64,000 bases of DNA from Nitrososphaeria archaeon (GTDB taxonomy: Archaea > Thermoproteota > Nitrososphaeria > Nitrososphaerales > JANXEG01): NCBI GenBank assembly GCA_029775915.1, contig JARVKA010000002.1, forward strand, positions 1-64,000. Reading direction: 5' to 3'. Position numbers and translations under genes: made by a program. Shown one piece after another: positions 27,525-36,252 of the stretch. Under the pieces are notes generated by a model. The model was not told the DNA's origin. It saw only the letters and a program-made list of their open reading frames with translations, and did no database searches. The number at the start of each line of letters is the position of its first letter. Position 1 is the first letter of the stretch.

Positions 27525-28076
27525 ATGAATAGAAATGAAGCGCTTAATTTGATTAAAATGAATCTCAAAAAGGATAGTATGGTAAAGCATGTATTAGCTG
27601 TAGAAGCGATTATGGAAGCACTTGCAGATTATTTTAATGAGGATAAGGATTTGTGGGGCTTAACTGGTTTATTGCATGATATAGATTATGAAGTTGTTAA
27701 GGGTGATATGGCGAAGCATGGTTTAATTGCAGAAAGCATACTTCATAGCAAAGTAAATGATTCGATTATTCGAGCTATTAAATCTCACAATTACATGAAT
27801 ACAAATGTTATGCCAGAATCGAAAATGGAAAAGGCTTTAATCTCTGCCGACGCTATCTCAGGTTTAATTATTGCATGTGCTTTAGTAATGCCTTCAAAAA
27901 AGTTGAGTGAAGTTAAGGTGGATACCATTGCTAAAAAGTTTAAGGATAAGGATTTTGCAAGAGGCTCAGATCGCTCAAGGATCTTAATGTGTGAATCGAT
28001 AGGACTTAATAAAGAGAGATTTTTTGAAATCGCTTTAAAAGCTTTACAAAAGATTCATAAAGAATTGGATTTGTAA
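27525..28076 (+). CDS. HD-domain phosphohydrolase
   Basis: The 183-residue protein has the metal-dependent HD motif: KHVLAVEAIMEALAD, GLLHDIDYEVV and HGLIAESILH, with later ALISADAISGLI. It begins four bases after the deoxyhypusine synthase stop. Relatives hydrolyse nucleotides or phosphate esters. With a nucleoside hydrolase and sugar kinase downstream, a nucleotide substrate is a reasonable guess but not shown. Confidence 0.85.
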   Translation: MNRNEALNLIKMNLKKDSMVKHVLAVEAIMEALADYFNEDKDLWGLTGLLHDIDYEVVKGDMAKHGLIAESILHSKVNDSIIRAIKSHNYMNTNVMPESKMEKALISADAISGLIIACALVMPSKKLSEVKVDTIAKKFKDKDFARGSDRSRILMCESIGLNKERFFEIALKALQKIHKELDL

Positions 28077-28119
28077 AGTTTATGGATTTAAATAGTTTAT
28101 AATATTAACTAAGATTGCA

Positions 28120-29079
28120 TTGATTAGTCTTATTTGTTGCGGAGCTATAAATTGGGATATTAATCTATTTGTGCGCAAAATACCGAAGATTGGAGAAGAG
28201 GTTGAAGTTTTAAAAATCACAAAAGTTCCCGGCGGTACTGGTGCGAATGTTTCAGTCGCTGCATCGAGAATTCTTGGATTTAAAAGTGTAGCGTTAATAG
28301 GTGCTTTAGGTAATGATGAGATAGGTAAAAAGCAAATCGAGATTTTAAAGAATGAAGGTATTGAAACTTCGGGTATAAAGATTGTTAATAGCGTTGAGTC
28401 TGGTCAAGCTTATATATTAATTGATGAGAATGGGAATAATGTTATCAATACCTTTCTTGGAGCAAATAAATACCTTCTTCCTGAAGATTTTAATCGTGAT
28501 GAGATAAAAACCCTTCTTAAAGAGGCAAAGGTTGTAGTGGTAATGGATCCACCATTAATAACTGCGGAGCATATTGTAAATGAAGCGCGTAAAGCTGGAA
28601 AGATTGTAATTTGGGATCCTGGACTTTATGTTGAGATGGGTCTTGAAGTATTATCACCAATATTAAAGAATGCAGATTATTTCATAATTAATATGATTGA
28701 ACTTGAGAAGTTAATTGGCATATCAAATCCAAGAATTGCAAAAGAAAAGATTCAAACGAATTTAATTATAAAGCAAGGGTCGAAAGGATCCACCCTTGTA
28801 AAAGATCATAAAATTATCTCAATAAATGCAGTACCATTAGAGATTCTTAATCTTAAAGTTGTAAATACTACAGGTTGTGGTGATGTATTCATAGGTGCTT
28901 TTGCATCATTCAAAGTATTAAATTTGGATGATGAAGAAGCACTTAAAAGAGCGAATTGTGCAGCAGCTATTAAAGCAACAAGATATGAAACAAGAGGTGG
29001 GCCTACAATCGATCAATTTGAAGATTTTTATAAAAGGGTTGAAAATTATTTAAAAGTTCATTATGAGAGGTGTGATTAA
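28120..29079 (+). CDS. PfkB/ribokinase family carbohydrate or nucleoside kinase
   Basis: The 319-residue kinase starts at TTG 28120. Signature 1 is VPGGTGANVSVAASRILG, and signature 2 is NTTGCGDVFIGAFASF, in which the aspartate is the catalytic base and the usual alanine is cysteine. An N-terminal lid strand (INLFVRKIPKIGEE) is present. Candidate substrates include ribose, fructose 6-phosphate or a nucleoside. Placement four bases before a nucleoside hydrolase favours ribose or nucleoside salvage. Confidence 0.88.
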   Translation: MISLICCGAINWDINLFVRKIPKIGEEVEVLKITKVPGGTGANVSVAASRILGFKSVALIGALGNDEIGKKQIEILKNEGIETSGIKIVNSVESGQAYILIDENGNNVINTFLGANKYLLPEDFNRDEIKTLLKEAKVVVVMDPPLITAEHIVNEARKAGKIVIWDPGLYVEMGLEVLSPILKNADYFIINMIELEKLIGISNPRIAKEKIQTNLIIKQGSKGSTLVKDHKIISINAVPLEILNLKVVNTTGCGDVFIGAFASFKVLNLDDEEALKRANCAAAIKATRYETRGGPTIDQFEDFYKRVENYLKVHYERCD

Positions 29080-29082
29080 TAA

Positions 29083-30030
29083 TTGAAAGTTATATTAGAT
29101 ATGGATCCTGGTGTTGATGATGCTTTAGCTTTGATTTTAGCTTTAAACTCAAAAGAGTTAGAGGTATTGGCTGTAACGATTGTAGCCGGGAATACTTCAT
29201 TATCAAATGCAACTATTAATGCATTAAGAGTTTTAGAGCTTATTGGTTGTGATGTGCCTGTAGCTATGGGTGAGTCTAAATCAATTATGGGTTATGAGTT
29301 GGCTATGCCATTCACATTTATTCATGGTTACGACGGTCTTGGAGATCTTAACTTACCAATTCCAAATAAAAAGGCTGAATCAATTCATGCAATCGATTTA
29401 ATCATTGATAAATTAAAATCTCATAGTTATGGTGAAATAACTATTATAGCTACAGGACCTTTAACGAATATAGCTAAATTTATAATTAAGGACTATGAAG
29501 TTGCAAAAAAGGTTAATCAAATAATATCTATGGGCGGAGCTTTTAATATTACACCATATGGTATTGGTAATCAAACACCAGTTGCTGAATTTAATATATT
29601 TAGAGATCCTGAAGCTGCAAGTATCGTTTACAACTCAAGGTTAAATGTAACTGCGGTAGGGCTTGATGTAACTATGAACCCATCAATATTTATTGATAAA
29701 GAAATGCATAAAAAGATCTTGGAAAAGGATACAAAAACTTCCAAATTCGTTGCGAATATTATCAAAAGATCGATAGAAAATTATGGCTTTTTTGCTCCTC
29801 ATGATCCACTCGCTGTTGCAATATCTATAGATCCGAAATTGGTTAAAATAATGCCCTTACATGTTAAGGTAGAAACTAAAGGAGAATTTACGAGGGGTCA
29901 AACGATAATTGATAAAAGATGGTGGGTAAAGAAGAAAGAAGATGAGAAAAGCAATGTGAATGTTTGTGTTGATGTGGATGGGAAAAGATTTCTTGATATG
30001 TTTATGGAAAGAGTAGTTGAAAATTGGTAA
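29083..30030 (+). CDS. Inosine/uridine-preferring nucleoside hydrolase
   Basis: The 315-residue protein starts at TTG 29083 with VILDMDPGVDDALALILAL, the calcium-binding DxDxGxDD site. It continues with VAGNTSLSNATINALRVLELIG, ATGPLTNIAKFI, QIISMGGAFN and the C-terminal active-site histidine in FFAPHDPLAVAISIDP. It hydrolyses the glycosidic bond of nucleosides to free base and ribose, which the kinase just upstream could phosphorylate. Confidence 0.92.
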   Translation: MKVILDMDPGVDDALALILALNSKELEVLAVTIVAGNTSLSNATINALRVLELIGCDVPVAMGESKSIMGYELAMPFTFIHGYDGLGDLNLPIPNKKAESIHAIDLIIDKLKSHSYGEITIIATGPLTNIAKFIIKDYEVAKKVNQIISMGGAFNITPYGIGNQTPVAEFNIFRDPEAASIVYNSRLNVTAVGLDVTMNPSIFIDKEMHKKILEKDTKTSKFVANIIKRSIENYGFFAPHDPLAVAISIDPKLVKIMPLHVKVETKGEFTRGQTIIDKRWWVKKKEDEKSNVNVCVDVDGKRFLDMFMERVVENW

Positions 30031-30046
30031 TAATCATTAGGACTTT

Positions 30047-30487
30047 CTATTGTATAGTTCGCTCCAACCTTTTATGCTCAATCATCATGCACTTATCCAT
30101 TATAACCTCCAAACCAACACTTCTTGCAAGCTCAGCAGCTTTATCATTAATTATACCTAATTGCATCCAAATAAAGTAAGGTTTACCATAATTTTTCTTT
30201 AATTGAATCGCTTGTTCAACGATTGGAAGAACTTCTTCTGATGGTCTGAATATATCGATAATCTCGATCGTTTTTTGAATATCCTCTGGAATATCGAGTA
30301 AGCTTTTATAACACTTCTCACCCAAAATTTCATCTGCAAAAGGATTAATAGGAATTATATGATAACCATTCGCCTTTAAATATTCAGCCACTTTATAGCT
30401 ATCTTTATTTGGATCTCTTGATAATCCAACTATAGCGATCGTTTTAAATTTAAGAGCTGATTTTATTTTATCATCGATCAATTTCAT
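30047..30487 (-). CDS. CoA-binding (YccU-type) Rossmann protein
   Basis: From ATG 30487 the 146-residue protein shows TIAIVGLSRDPNKDSYKVAEYL, a CoA/NAD-binding Rossmann motif, then HIIPINPFADEILGEKCYKSL, IDIFRPSEEVLPIVEQAI, YFIWMQLGIIND and the conserved DKCMMIEH. Longer starts (30502 and 30565) add residues not seen in the family. Relatives bind CoA and are sometimes linked to protein CoAlation or acyl-CoA metabolism; no reaction is known. Confidence 0.85.
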   Translation of the reverse strand: MKLIDDKIKSALKFKTIAIVGLSRDPNKDSYKVAEYLKANGYHIIPINPFADEILGEKCYKSLLDIPEDIQKTIEIIDIFRPSEEVLPIVEQAIQLKKNYGKPYFIWMQLGIINDKAAELARSVGLEVIMDKCMMIEHKRLERTIQ

Positions 30488-30677
30488 TATTTTTATCTTC
30501 ATACTTAAATAAAAGCCTTTGATAAATCGAGTTTCTTTAAAAAGATAATCTTTTGAGAGCTTCATCCTTATAATCTAAGAATTATTCTTAGCATTTAATA
30601 TACAGGAATGGGGTTTTCTTTAAAAATGAAGAAGTCGAAAAATTTAAAAAATTACGGGAATTAAAAGCAAAAATGAG

Positions 30678-30780
30678 TGGACCGGGAGGGACTCGAACCC
30701 TCGACCACCCGAGTTCTTGGCTTAAATGCTTGCAAGTCGGGTTTTAGAGTTTTGCAATTCTACCCCTGAACTACCGGCCC
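30678..30780 (-). tRNA. tRNA-Ala(TGC) with two introns
   Basis: The acceptor GGGCCGG pairs with CCGGTCC (one G-T), the T arm is GAGGG-TTCGAGT-CCCTC and the anticodon arm is CCCGA-CTTGCAA-TCGGG. Two inserts must be removed: about 14 nt around 30742-30756, between the D arm and the anticodon stem, and 17 nt around 30713-30730 at or next to position 37/38. The spliced length is 72 nt. CCA is not encoded. Confidence 0.85.
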
Positions 30781-31018
30781 ATTTTTGACATTTAGTAAAC
30801 ACCAACAGGTATTTTATATCTGTTTGCTATAAACTTAGCTTTTAATTTATTGAAGTTTATTTCATCAAACCTCTTAATCTTCAATTCGGCCTCAAAAATT
30901 TCTGGGTTTAATATCATTCTTTTAGATAAATAGCTACTCAAATAAAAATATCAATCGAATAAAGACAAAAATGGCACTATTCAAAGTATTAATACCTCTA
31001 ATTATCAATATTTTGTGT

Positions 31019-31708
31019 ATGAGTATAGAGTATGATGAAGCTTTTGTTAAAATTGCAGGTAATGTAGTTGCTAATCCTAACCCTGGTAAAGCTTTAAAGT
31101 CGTGGAGGGAGAGGCTCGGTATTAAGCAAGTGGATTTGGCTAAAGAATTATCGATCTCACCATCGGTGTTAAGCGATTATGAAAGCGGTAGGCGCTTATC
31201 ACCTGGTGTAGTCTTTGTTAGAAAGTATATTGAAGCTTTGTTAAAGCTTGATCGAAACCAAAAGCGAGTAATAGATAAGTTAATCCCTATACAAAATAAC
31301 TCAGCAATTATTGCTATGTGTGAGTTTAAGCAGCCAATAAAGGCTAGCGAGTTAATAAAAATTCTTCAATGTAATGTATTAAAAGGAGATAATCAATTAT
31401 CTGCACCCATTTATGGTTACACGATTTTGGATAGCATAAAAGCGATTTACGCTCTTTCTGGATTCGATTTTTATCGAGTTTTTGGTGCTACATCAGAAAG
31501 GGCTTTAATATTCACAAAGGTTGGTATGGGTAGATCACCATTAGTAGCGATTAGAGTCTCACAAATTAAGCCCCGATTGGTAGTATTACATGGACCAAAG
31601 GTTGTAGATCAACTCGCTTTAGACTTGGCTGAGAGGGAGAGAATTATTCTTACATTATCATCATTACCGAATGAAGAAAGTTTTATAGAAATTTTGAGTA
31701 AACTTTAA
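31019..31708 (+). CDS. Archaeal XRE-type HTH regulator (COG1709-like)
   Basis: I prefer ATG 31019 over 30971, because the extra N-terminus is hydrophobic and not family-like. The 229-residue protein has an XRE helix-turn-helix (KSWRERLGIKQVDLAKELSISPSVLSDYESGRRLSPG) and a C-terminal domain (ALSGFDFYRVFGATSERALIFTKVGMG, then PRLVVLHGPKVVDQLALDLAERE). This matches a widely distributed archaeal regulator family without known target. It precedes the DUF92 gene by 28 bases. Confidence 0.8.
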   Translation: MSIEYDEAFVKIAGNVVANPNPGKALKSWRERLGIKQVDLAKELSISPSVLSDYESGRRLSPGVVFVRKYIEALLKLDRNQKRVIDKLIPIQNNSAIIAMCEFKQPIKASELIKILQCNVLKGDNQLSAPIYGYTILDSIKAIYALSGFDFYRVFGATSERALIFTKVGMGRSPLVAIRVSQIKPRLVVLHGPKVVDQLALDLAERERIILTLSSLPNEESFIEILSKL

Positions 31709-31736
31709 GTTAAATCTTAGTAAAGGATTGGTTAAA

Positions 31737-32564
31737 ATGCAAATCCCATTAGAAATCATAATAAAGTTGGGAGTGGTTTTATTATTAGCAATAATCTCTT
31801 ATTTAAATAATATGATCGATCAAATGGGTACTTTAGCAGCGATTTTTATCGGATTTTCAGTAATATTGGGTGGTGGTTGGTCTTGGTTTATAACACTCCT
31901 AATCTTCTTTGTAGTCTCTACCCAATTCACAAAATTCAAGTACAATTATAAGAAAGAAATAGGTTGTGCTGAGGGTAATGGTGGTCGTAGAGGTTGGAAA
32001 AATATCATTGCAAATGGTGGTGTTGCTGCTATCGCAGCCTTTATGGAGGGCATACCAATTGGTAATGAATTTGAAAGAGTTATATATGCCATAGCTTTCA
32101 TTGGAGCTATCTCCACAGCTACTGCAGATACATTGGCTACTGAGATTGGATTAATAAGCAAATCTTCTCCTAGGTTAATAACAAACTTAAAGAAAAAAGT
32201 TACTCCAGGCATATCAGGAGGTGTTACATTATTGGGCATATTTGCAAGTATTTCAGGAGCTTTAATTATAGGATTTGCAGCTGCATTATTAAATGTGGCA
32301 AATGTTCCAATGATTAAAATAATTGCAATTTCGATAATTAGTGGCTTTATAGGTTCAATTATCGATAGTATTTTAGGTGCTACGATTCAAGAGCTTTATA
32401 AATGTTCGATTTGCGGTGTAATTACGGAAAATTATCAACATCACAATACTAAAGCAATTCACATTAAGGGCTTTCATCTTATAAATAACCATGTAATTAA
32501 TTTTATTGCTACTTCAGCTGGTGCATTAATAGCTATTAGCCTATTCTTTATTTTTAATGCTTAA
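31737..32564 (+). CDS. DUF92 family membrane protein
   Basis: The 275-residue protein starts at ATG 31737 and has about seven membrane helices. The DUF92 signatures are present: GWKNIIANGGVAAIAAF, TATADTLATEIGLISK, TPGISGGVTLLGIFAS and IGSIIDSILGATIQ. The family includes plant phytyl-phosphate kinase VTE6, so an isoprenoid-phosphate kinase-like role in lipid metabolism is possible. A short cysteine pair (KCSICG) follows the final DSILGA motif. It overlaps the end of glyS by 4 bases, tail to tail. Confidence 0.82.
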   Translation: MQIPLEIIIKLGVVLLLAIISYLNNMIDQMGTLAAIFIGFSVILGGGWSWFITLLIFFVVSTQFTKFKYNYKKEIGCAEGNGGRRGWKNIIANGGVAAIAAFMEGIPIGNEFERVIYAIAFIGAISTATADTLATEIGLISKSSPRLITNLKKKVTPGISGGVTLLGIFASISGALIIGFAAALLNVANVPMIKIIAISIISGFIGSIIDSILGATIQELYKCSICGVITENYQHHNTKAIHIKGFHLINNHVINFIATSAGALIAISLFFIFNA

Positions 32565-34015
32565 TCGTATTTGTATATAATTTGCCTTAAAGTCTCTTTA
32601 AGATTAGCTATGCTTACTCTGAATTGTTTCATAGAGTCTCTATCCCTAATAGTAATGGTATCATCCTTTAAAGTTTGATAATCTATTGTGATATTAATAG
32701 GTGTGCCTATTTCATCCATTCTTCTATACCTTCTTCCTATCGAACCTGATTCATCATAAAATACATCAAAATCATCTCTTAACATTAAGTATATCGATCT
32801 CGCTTTCTCGGGAAGAGAGTCACGATTTACCAATGGAAAAATGCTTACTTGAATCGGTGCAAGATAAGGCTTTAAACTGAGTAAAAGGCGCTCACCATCT
32901 CTTTTCAAATTATGCTCAAGTATGCAGTAAATACTTCTATCTACACCCATAGATAACTCAAATATGTGGGGAATAATTTTCTCACCATTATCCATAACTC
33001 TCACATCCTTACCACTAACCTTACCATGTCCACTCATATCGTAATCAGTTCGATAATTACATGCAACAAGCTCAATCCAACCTAAACTGGTCTCTACTTC
33101 AAAATCATAAGCTACTTGTGCATAAAAAGCTCTTTCATATTCAGCTAATGTTCTGAATCTACTTCTTTCCATATCTATCCCAGTCTTATCATAAAATTTC
33201 TGAATAAGCGCAAGATAGTATGTTATCAATTTATTAGGAGTTAATTGCTTATCCAAAGCTTCTTGACAAGTAACCTTTTCAATTTTACCATCCTTAAATA
33301 TTCTCAATGAGTAATCTTTAATTAAATTAAACTTTTCAAACTCATTAGCTTTTTTAGGGTTGAAGAAAACCTCAATCTCAGCTTGATAAAACTCTCTTAA
33401 TCTTATTAAGCTTTGTCTAGGTGAGATTTCATTTCTAAAGCTTTTACCAAATTGTGCAAAGCCCAATGGTAACTTTCCTCTCATTATTTTGAATAATCTT
33501 GGAAAGTTTGTAAAGATTGTTTGACAAGTCTCAGGCCTTAAATAAGCCTCATCTTCAGCTGGACCAATGCCCACTTTAAACATCATATTGAATCTCTTAG
33601 TTTTAGAAAACTCACCATTACAATTTGGGCATCTTAAACCATAAGATTGTATAAGCTTATCGAACTCTTCATTACTCAATCTCTCAGGAATATACTTACC
33701 AATCTTCTCAGTTATGAATTTATCAGCTCTCAATATAGTATTACAATTTTTACAAGAAATGATAGGGTCTGCAAAGCTCTCAAGATGGCCCGATGCTATA
33801 AATACACTCTTTGGCATAATTTGTGCACCATCGATTTCAATCATCCCATCTTTACGAACAAGTTCTCTTCTCCAAAGCTCTATGAATCGATTTCGAAGAT
33901 TTAACCCCAACGGCCCATAATCCCAAAAACCCCCTGGTGCATCAGAATAAATCTCACAACTAGGCATGAAAAATCCTCTTTCCAATCCGAGCCTTAAAAC
34001 TTCTTCGTAATTCAT
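32561..34015 (-). CDS. glyS: Glycyl-tRNA synthetase
   Basis: The 484-residue class II synthetase has motif 1 near FMPSCEIYSDAPGGFWDYGP, motif 2 FGKSFRNEISPRQSLIRLREF and motif 3 in the FELSMGVDRSIYCIL region, then an anticodon-binding domain (QVSIFPLVNRDSL). A zinc ribbon-like insert has CKNCNTILRAD and LRCPNCNGEF. It is somewhat shorter than many archaeal and eukaryotic enzymes, with reduced inserts, but complete in the catalytic core. Confidence 0.94.
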   Translation of the reverse strand: MNYEEVLRLGLERGFFMPSCEIYSDAPGGFWDYGPLGLNLRNRFIELWRRELVRKDGMIEIDGAQIMPKSVFIASGHLESFADPIISCKNCNTILRADKFITEKIGKYIPERLSNEEFDKLIQSYGLRCPNCNGEFSKTKRFNMMFKVGIGPAEDEAYLRPETCQTIFTNFPRLFKIMRGKLPLGFAQFGKSFRNEISPRQSLIRLREFYQAEIEVFFNPKKANEFEKFNLIKDYSLRIFKDGKIEKVTCQEALDKQLTPNKLITYYLALIQKFYDKTGIDMERSRFRTLAEYERAFYAQVAYDFEVETSLGWIELVACNYRTDYDMSGHGKVSGKDVRVMDNGEKIIPHIFELSMGVDRSIYCILEHNLKRDGERLLLSLKPYLAPIQVSIFPLVNRDSLPEKARSIYLMLRDDFDVFYDESGSIGRRYRRMDEIGTPINITIDYQTLKDDTITIRDRDSMKQFRVSIANLKETLRQIIYKYD

Positions 34016-34144
34016 ACCTCTTTATGGCTTATAAAAGCCTAAATTTATCTTTAACCCTAAGTATAACTTTCGTTAATTGATACATTCGTATTTAAATAGG
34101 GATATTAATATAGGGTATGGTGAGAGAATTAGGGGGTGATTTAA

Positions 34145-34285
34145 GTGGTAGAAGCATATTGTGTGAAATGCAAGAAAAAGGTTGAAATAAAAAATCCACA
34201 AACTGTAACTCTTAAGAATAAAAGGCAAGCGACTAAAGGTCAATGCCCGAATTGTGGAACTACCATATATAGGATAGGGAAGTAA
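34145..34285 (+). CDS. Small zinc-ribbon protein (DUF5679-like)
   Basis: A 46-residue protein starts at GTG 34145, with AGGGGGTGAT at 34131-34140 as a strong ribosome site and TTTAAATA upstream as a TATA box. It carries YCVKCKKKVEI and, 25 residues later, GQCPNCGTTIYRIGK, a four-cysteine zinc ribbon. This matches DUF5679 proteins, common in archaea and of unknown function. It is too short for many gene finders. Confidence 0.8.
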   Translation: MVEAYCVKCKKKVEIKNPQTVTLKNKRQATKGQCPNCGTTIYRIGK

Positions 34286-34488
34286 AAGCCCTATCCACCA
34301 TTTTTATTTTCTTTAAGGCTTTATTTTATTCTTAATGAAAAGGTTCTTTAATACGCTTGAATTATGAAATAAATATTACAGCAATAACAACACAATCCAT
34401 TTACTCTTAAAAATGGCATATATTTTAAAATCATGGAAGTACAAAATTGCATAATAGTTAAATACTTTTTAAGTTTTATTGAGATTGT

Positions 34489-34992
34489 ATGGAGCAAGAA
34501 ATCCTGAGAATTATTAAACAAGCTCAAGAGGATGCAATAGAGTATGATATGAAGTATTTTGGTTGTGCTCAAGCAGTTTTGAAATCTTTACAAAAGAATT
34601 TGAATATGGGAAGTGTGGATTCTTTTAAAGCGGCTAGTATTCTTGCTGGAGGGGTTGCGAGGCGTGGAGAGACATGTGGAGCAGTGATAGGTGCGCTTAT
34701 GGCTTTAGGTTTAGTAATAGGGCGTGAGAAGATTGAGGATGTTGAAACTTATAAGAGAGCATTTGAACCAGCGTATGAATTTTGTGATAAATTTGTAAAA
34801 GAGTATGGTAGTACGATTTGTTGTGAAATTCAAAAGAAGTTATACAGTATGTGCTTTAATATGAGAGATCAGAGAGGTTATGAGCAATTCTTATTGGCAG
34901 GTGGTCATTCGAGAGAAGGTTGCCCAAAAGTATGTGGATTCGCAGCTAAAACTATGGCAGAGATCATTTTGAGGCTAAGGGGTGCAAAATAA
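34489..34992 (+). CDS. C_GCAxxG_C_C family redox-active protein
   Basis: The 167-residue protein has FGCAQAVLKSL, then SILAGGVARRGETCGAVIGALMALGLVIGRE, and paired cysteines in STICCEIQ and REGCPKVCGFAAK. This cysteine pattern (C, GCAxxG, C, C) defines a family of predicted redox or metal-binding proteins of anaerobes. It may bind a cluster or act in thiol exchange. It ends 14 bases before tRNA-Gly. Confidence 0.85.
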   Translation: MEQEILRIIKQAQEDAIEYDMKYFGCAQAVLKSLQKNLNMGSVDSFKAASILAGGVARRGETCGAVIGALMALGLVIGREKIEDVETYKRAFEPAYEFCDKFVKEYGSTICCEIQKKLYSMCFNMRDQRGYEQFLLAGGHSREGCPKVCGFAAKTMAEIILRLRGAK

Positions 34993-35006
34993 CGAAATAA
35001 AATAAG

Positions 35007-35098
35007 TGCGGTCGCCGGGATTTGAACCCGGGTCGTCAGCTTGGAGGGCTTACACGCCGATTGGCTTGATGTCCTAGACCAGGCTAGACGACGACCGC
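35007..35098 (-). tRNA. tRNA-Gly(TCC) with one non-canonical intron
   Basis: The acceptor GCGGTCG pairs with CGACCGC, the T arm is CCGGG-TTCAAAT-CCCGG, the D stem is GTCT with GGAC. The anticodon stem TCAGC with GCTGA forms only when a 17-nt insert at 35050-35066 between positions 29 and 30 is removed. The loop is CCTCCAA, so anticodon TCC is preceded by C33 rather than the near-universal T33. The spliced length is 75 nt. CCA is not encoded. Confidence 0.85.
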
Positions 35099-35132
35099 AC
35101 ATCTTATTTTATAAAAAACTTGGTCATAAATA

Positions 35133-35846
35133 TTAATGTGATATACCAATTTGCTTCTCATATTCGTAAATGATACGAGCTATAACGGTATGCGCTTCAA
35201 GTGATAATTTATGTATAGAGTAAAGATGATCAAAATGTGAAGATATATCTTTAGAAAAATGCCCCTTTGGAAAGCCACCAACAACTACTACAGAATTCTC
35301 CCTTGATGAAAGCTCTTTAGCAACCTTTTGACAAGTAGATTCTTCACCAATTCTCGATAACCCTATGATTAAGGATGGTTTAATTTGTGTTATGAGTTCT
35401 GAAAAGTTCATATTTCTCATCTCAAGCAAAATATTATTATTTGATACAATTTTTCCTTGCTTAAAGAGTTGCTCCATTAAACCTTCAAAACGGAAGTATG
35501 ATTTTGGTAAGCGAACCATTTCACCAATTCGGATTACCATATCATTTATTGTATGAACATAAACCTTCAACAAGTTTGAAAGGTATAAAGGCGTACTGCA
35601 AGCCTCAAGTAAAGAGAAATGAATCAAATCCGGCCTCCCCCTTTTTATTGAGTTTTTCAATTTAAGCATAGCTGAGTGATGATAACTGCGATCTAAAAGA
35701 ATTTCACTAGGATCTTTTTTCTTTATTGCAGCATGCTTCTTCACAGCTGGATGATTCCATAATGATTTAGGGATAGTTTCCAACGCAGCTTCAACGATCA
35801 ATAAATTGAGCATACACATTATTATAGTGAAGTTTTTATTATTCAT
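35133..35846 (-). CDS. Nep1/Emg1 rRNA pseudouridine N1-methyltransferase
   Basis: The 237-residue SPOUT enzyme has IVEAALETIPKSLWNHPAVKKH, ILLDRSYHHSAMLKLKNSIKRGRPDLIHFSLLEACSTPLY and the C-terminal knot GGFPKGHFSK. These match Nep1, which methylates a pseudouridine of 16S rRNA during small-subunit assembly. It is divergent from the RNase P component 4 gene with only 17 bases between. Later ATG codons at residues 10 and 12 are possible starts. Confidence 0.93.
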   Translation of the reverse strand: MNNKNFTIIMCMLNLLIVEAALETIPKSLWNHPAVKKHAAIKKKDPSEILLDRSYHHSAMLKLKNSIKRGRPDLIHFSLLEACSTPLYLSNLLKVYVHTINDMVIRIGEMVRLPKSYFRFEGLMEQLFKQGKIVSNNNILLEMRNMNFSELITQIKPSLIIGLSRIGEESTCQKVAKELSSRENSVVVVGGFPKGHFSKDISSHFDHLYSIHKLSLEAHTVIARIIYEYEKQIGISH

Positions 35847-35863
35847 ATTTATCCAACTATTAT

Positions 35864-36187
35864 GTGAAGAGTCTTCGATTAATATGGAAGGAATTGGCGA
35901 AGCAAAGGGTTGATATTTTATTAAAGAATGCGTTAAAGTATGCTACAATTAATATGGATTTAGCTCAAAGGCAAGCACAAATTGCAAGGCGTATTTGTAT
36001 GAAGTATAATATTAGACTCCCTTATGAGAAAAAACAACTCTTTTGTAAAGGATGTAAAAAACTCATAATCCCTGGTTTAAATGCAAGGGTTAGATTAAGT
36101 AAAAAAATAAAATCTGTGGTTATTACGTGTATGGAATGTGGGCATGTGTATCATAAAATTTTTCCAAGATCGATGAATAATCGTTAA
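35864..36187 (+). CDS. rnp4: RNase P protein component 4 (Rpp21/Rpr2)
   Basis: The 107-residue protein starts at GTG 35864. A basic helical N-terminus (ALKYATINMDLAQRQAQIARRICMKYNIRLP) is followed by a zinc ribbon, CKGCKKLIIPG and then CMECGHVYHK. This is the Rpp21/Rpr2 protein of archaeal RNase P, which helps the RNA process tRNA 5' ends. A ribosomal-protein run follows. Confidence 0.92.
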   Translation: MKSLRLIWKELAKQRVDILLKNALKYATINMDLAQRQAQIARRICMKYNIRLPYEKKQLFCKGCKKLIIPGLNARVRLSKKIKSVVITCMECGHVYHKIFPRSMNNR

Positions 36188-36200
36188 GTTAATAAGTTAA

Positions 36201-36210
36201 TCTTTATAAA
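36201..36210 (+). promoter_or_regulatory. TATA box upstream of S19e
   Basis: TCTTTATAAA, followed by GCC, lies 43 bases before ATG 36253. Transcription would start near 36230, giving a short leader. It likely drives the S19e-PDCD5-L39e-L31e run. Confidence 0.5.
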
Positions 36211-36252
36211 GCCTAAATAGGTGCAGTATTACTATCAAAACGTTGAATAAAA

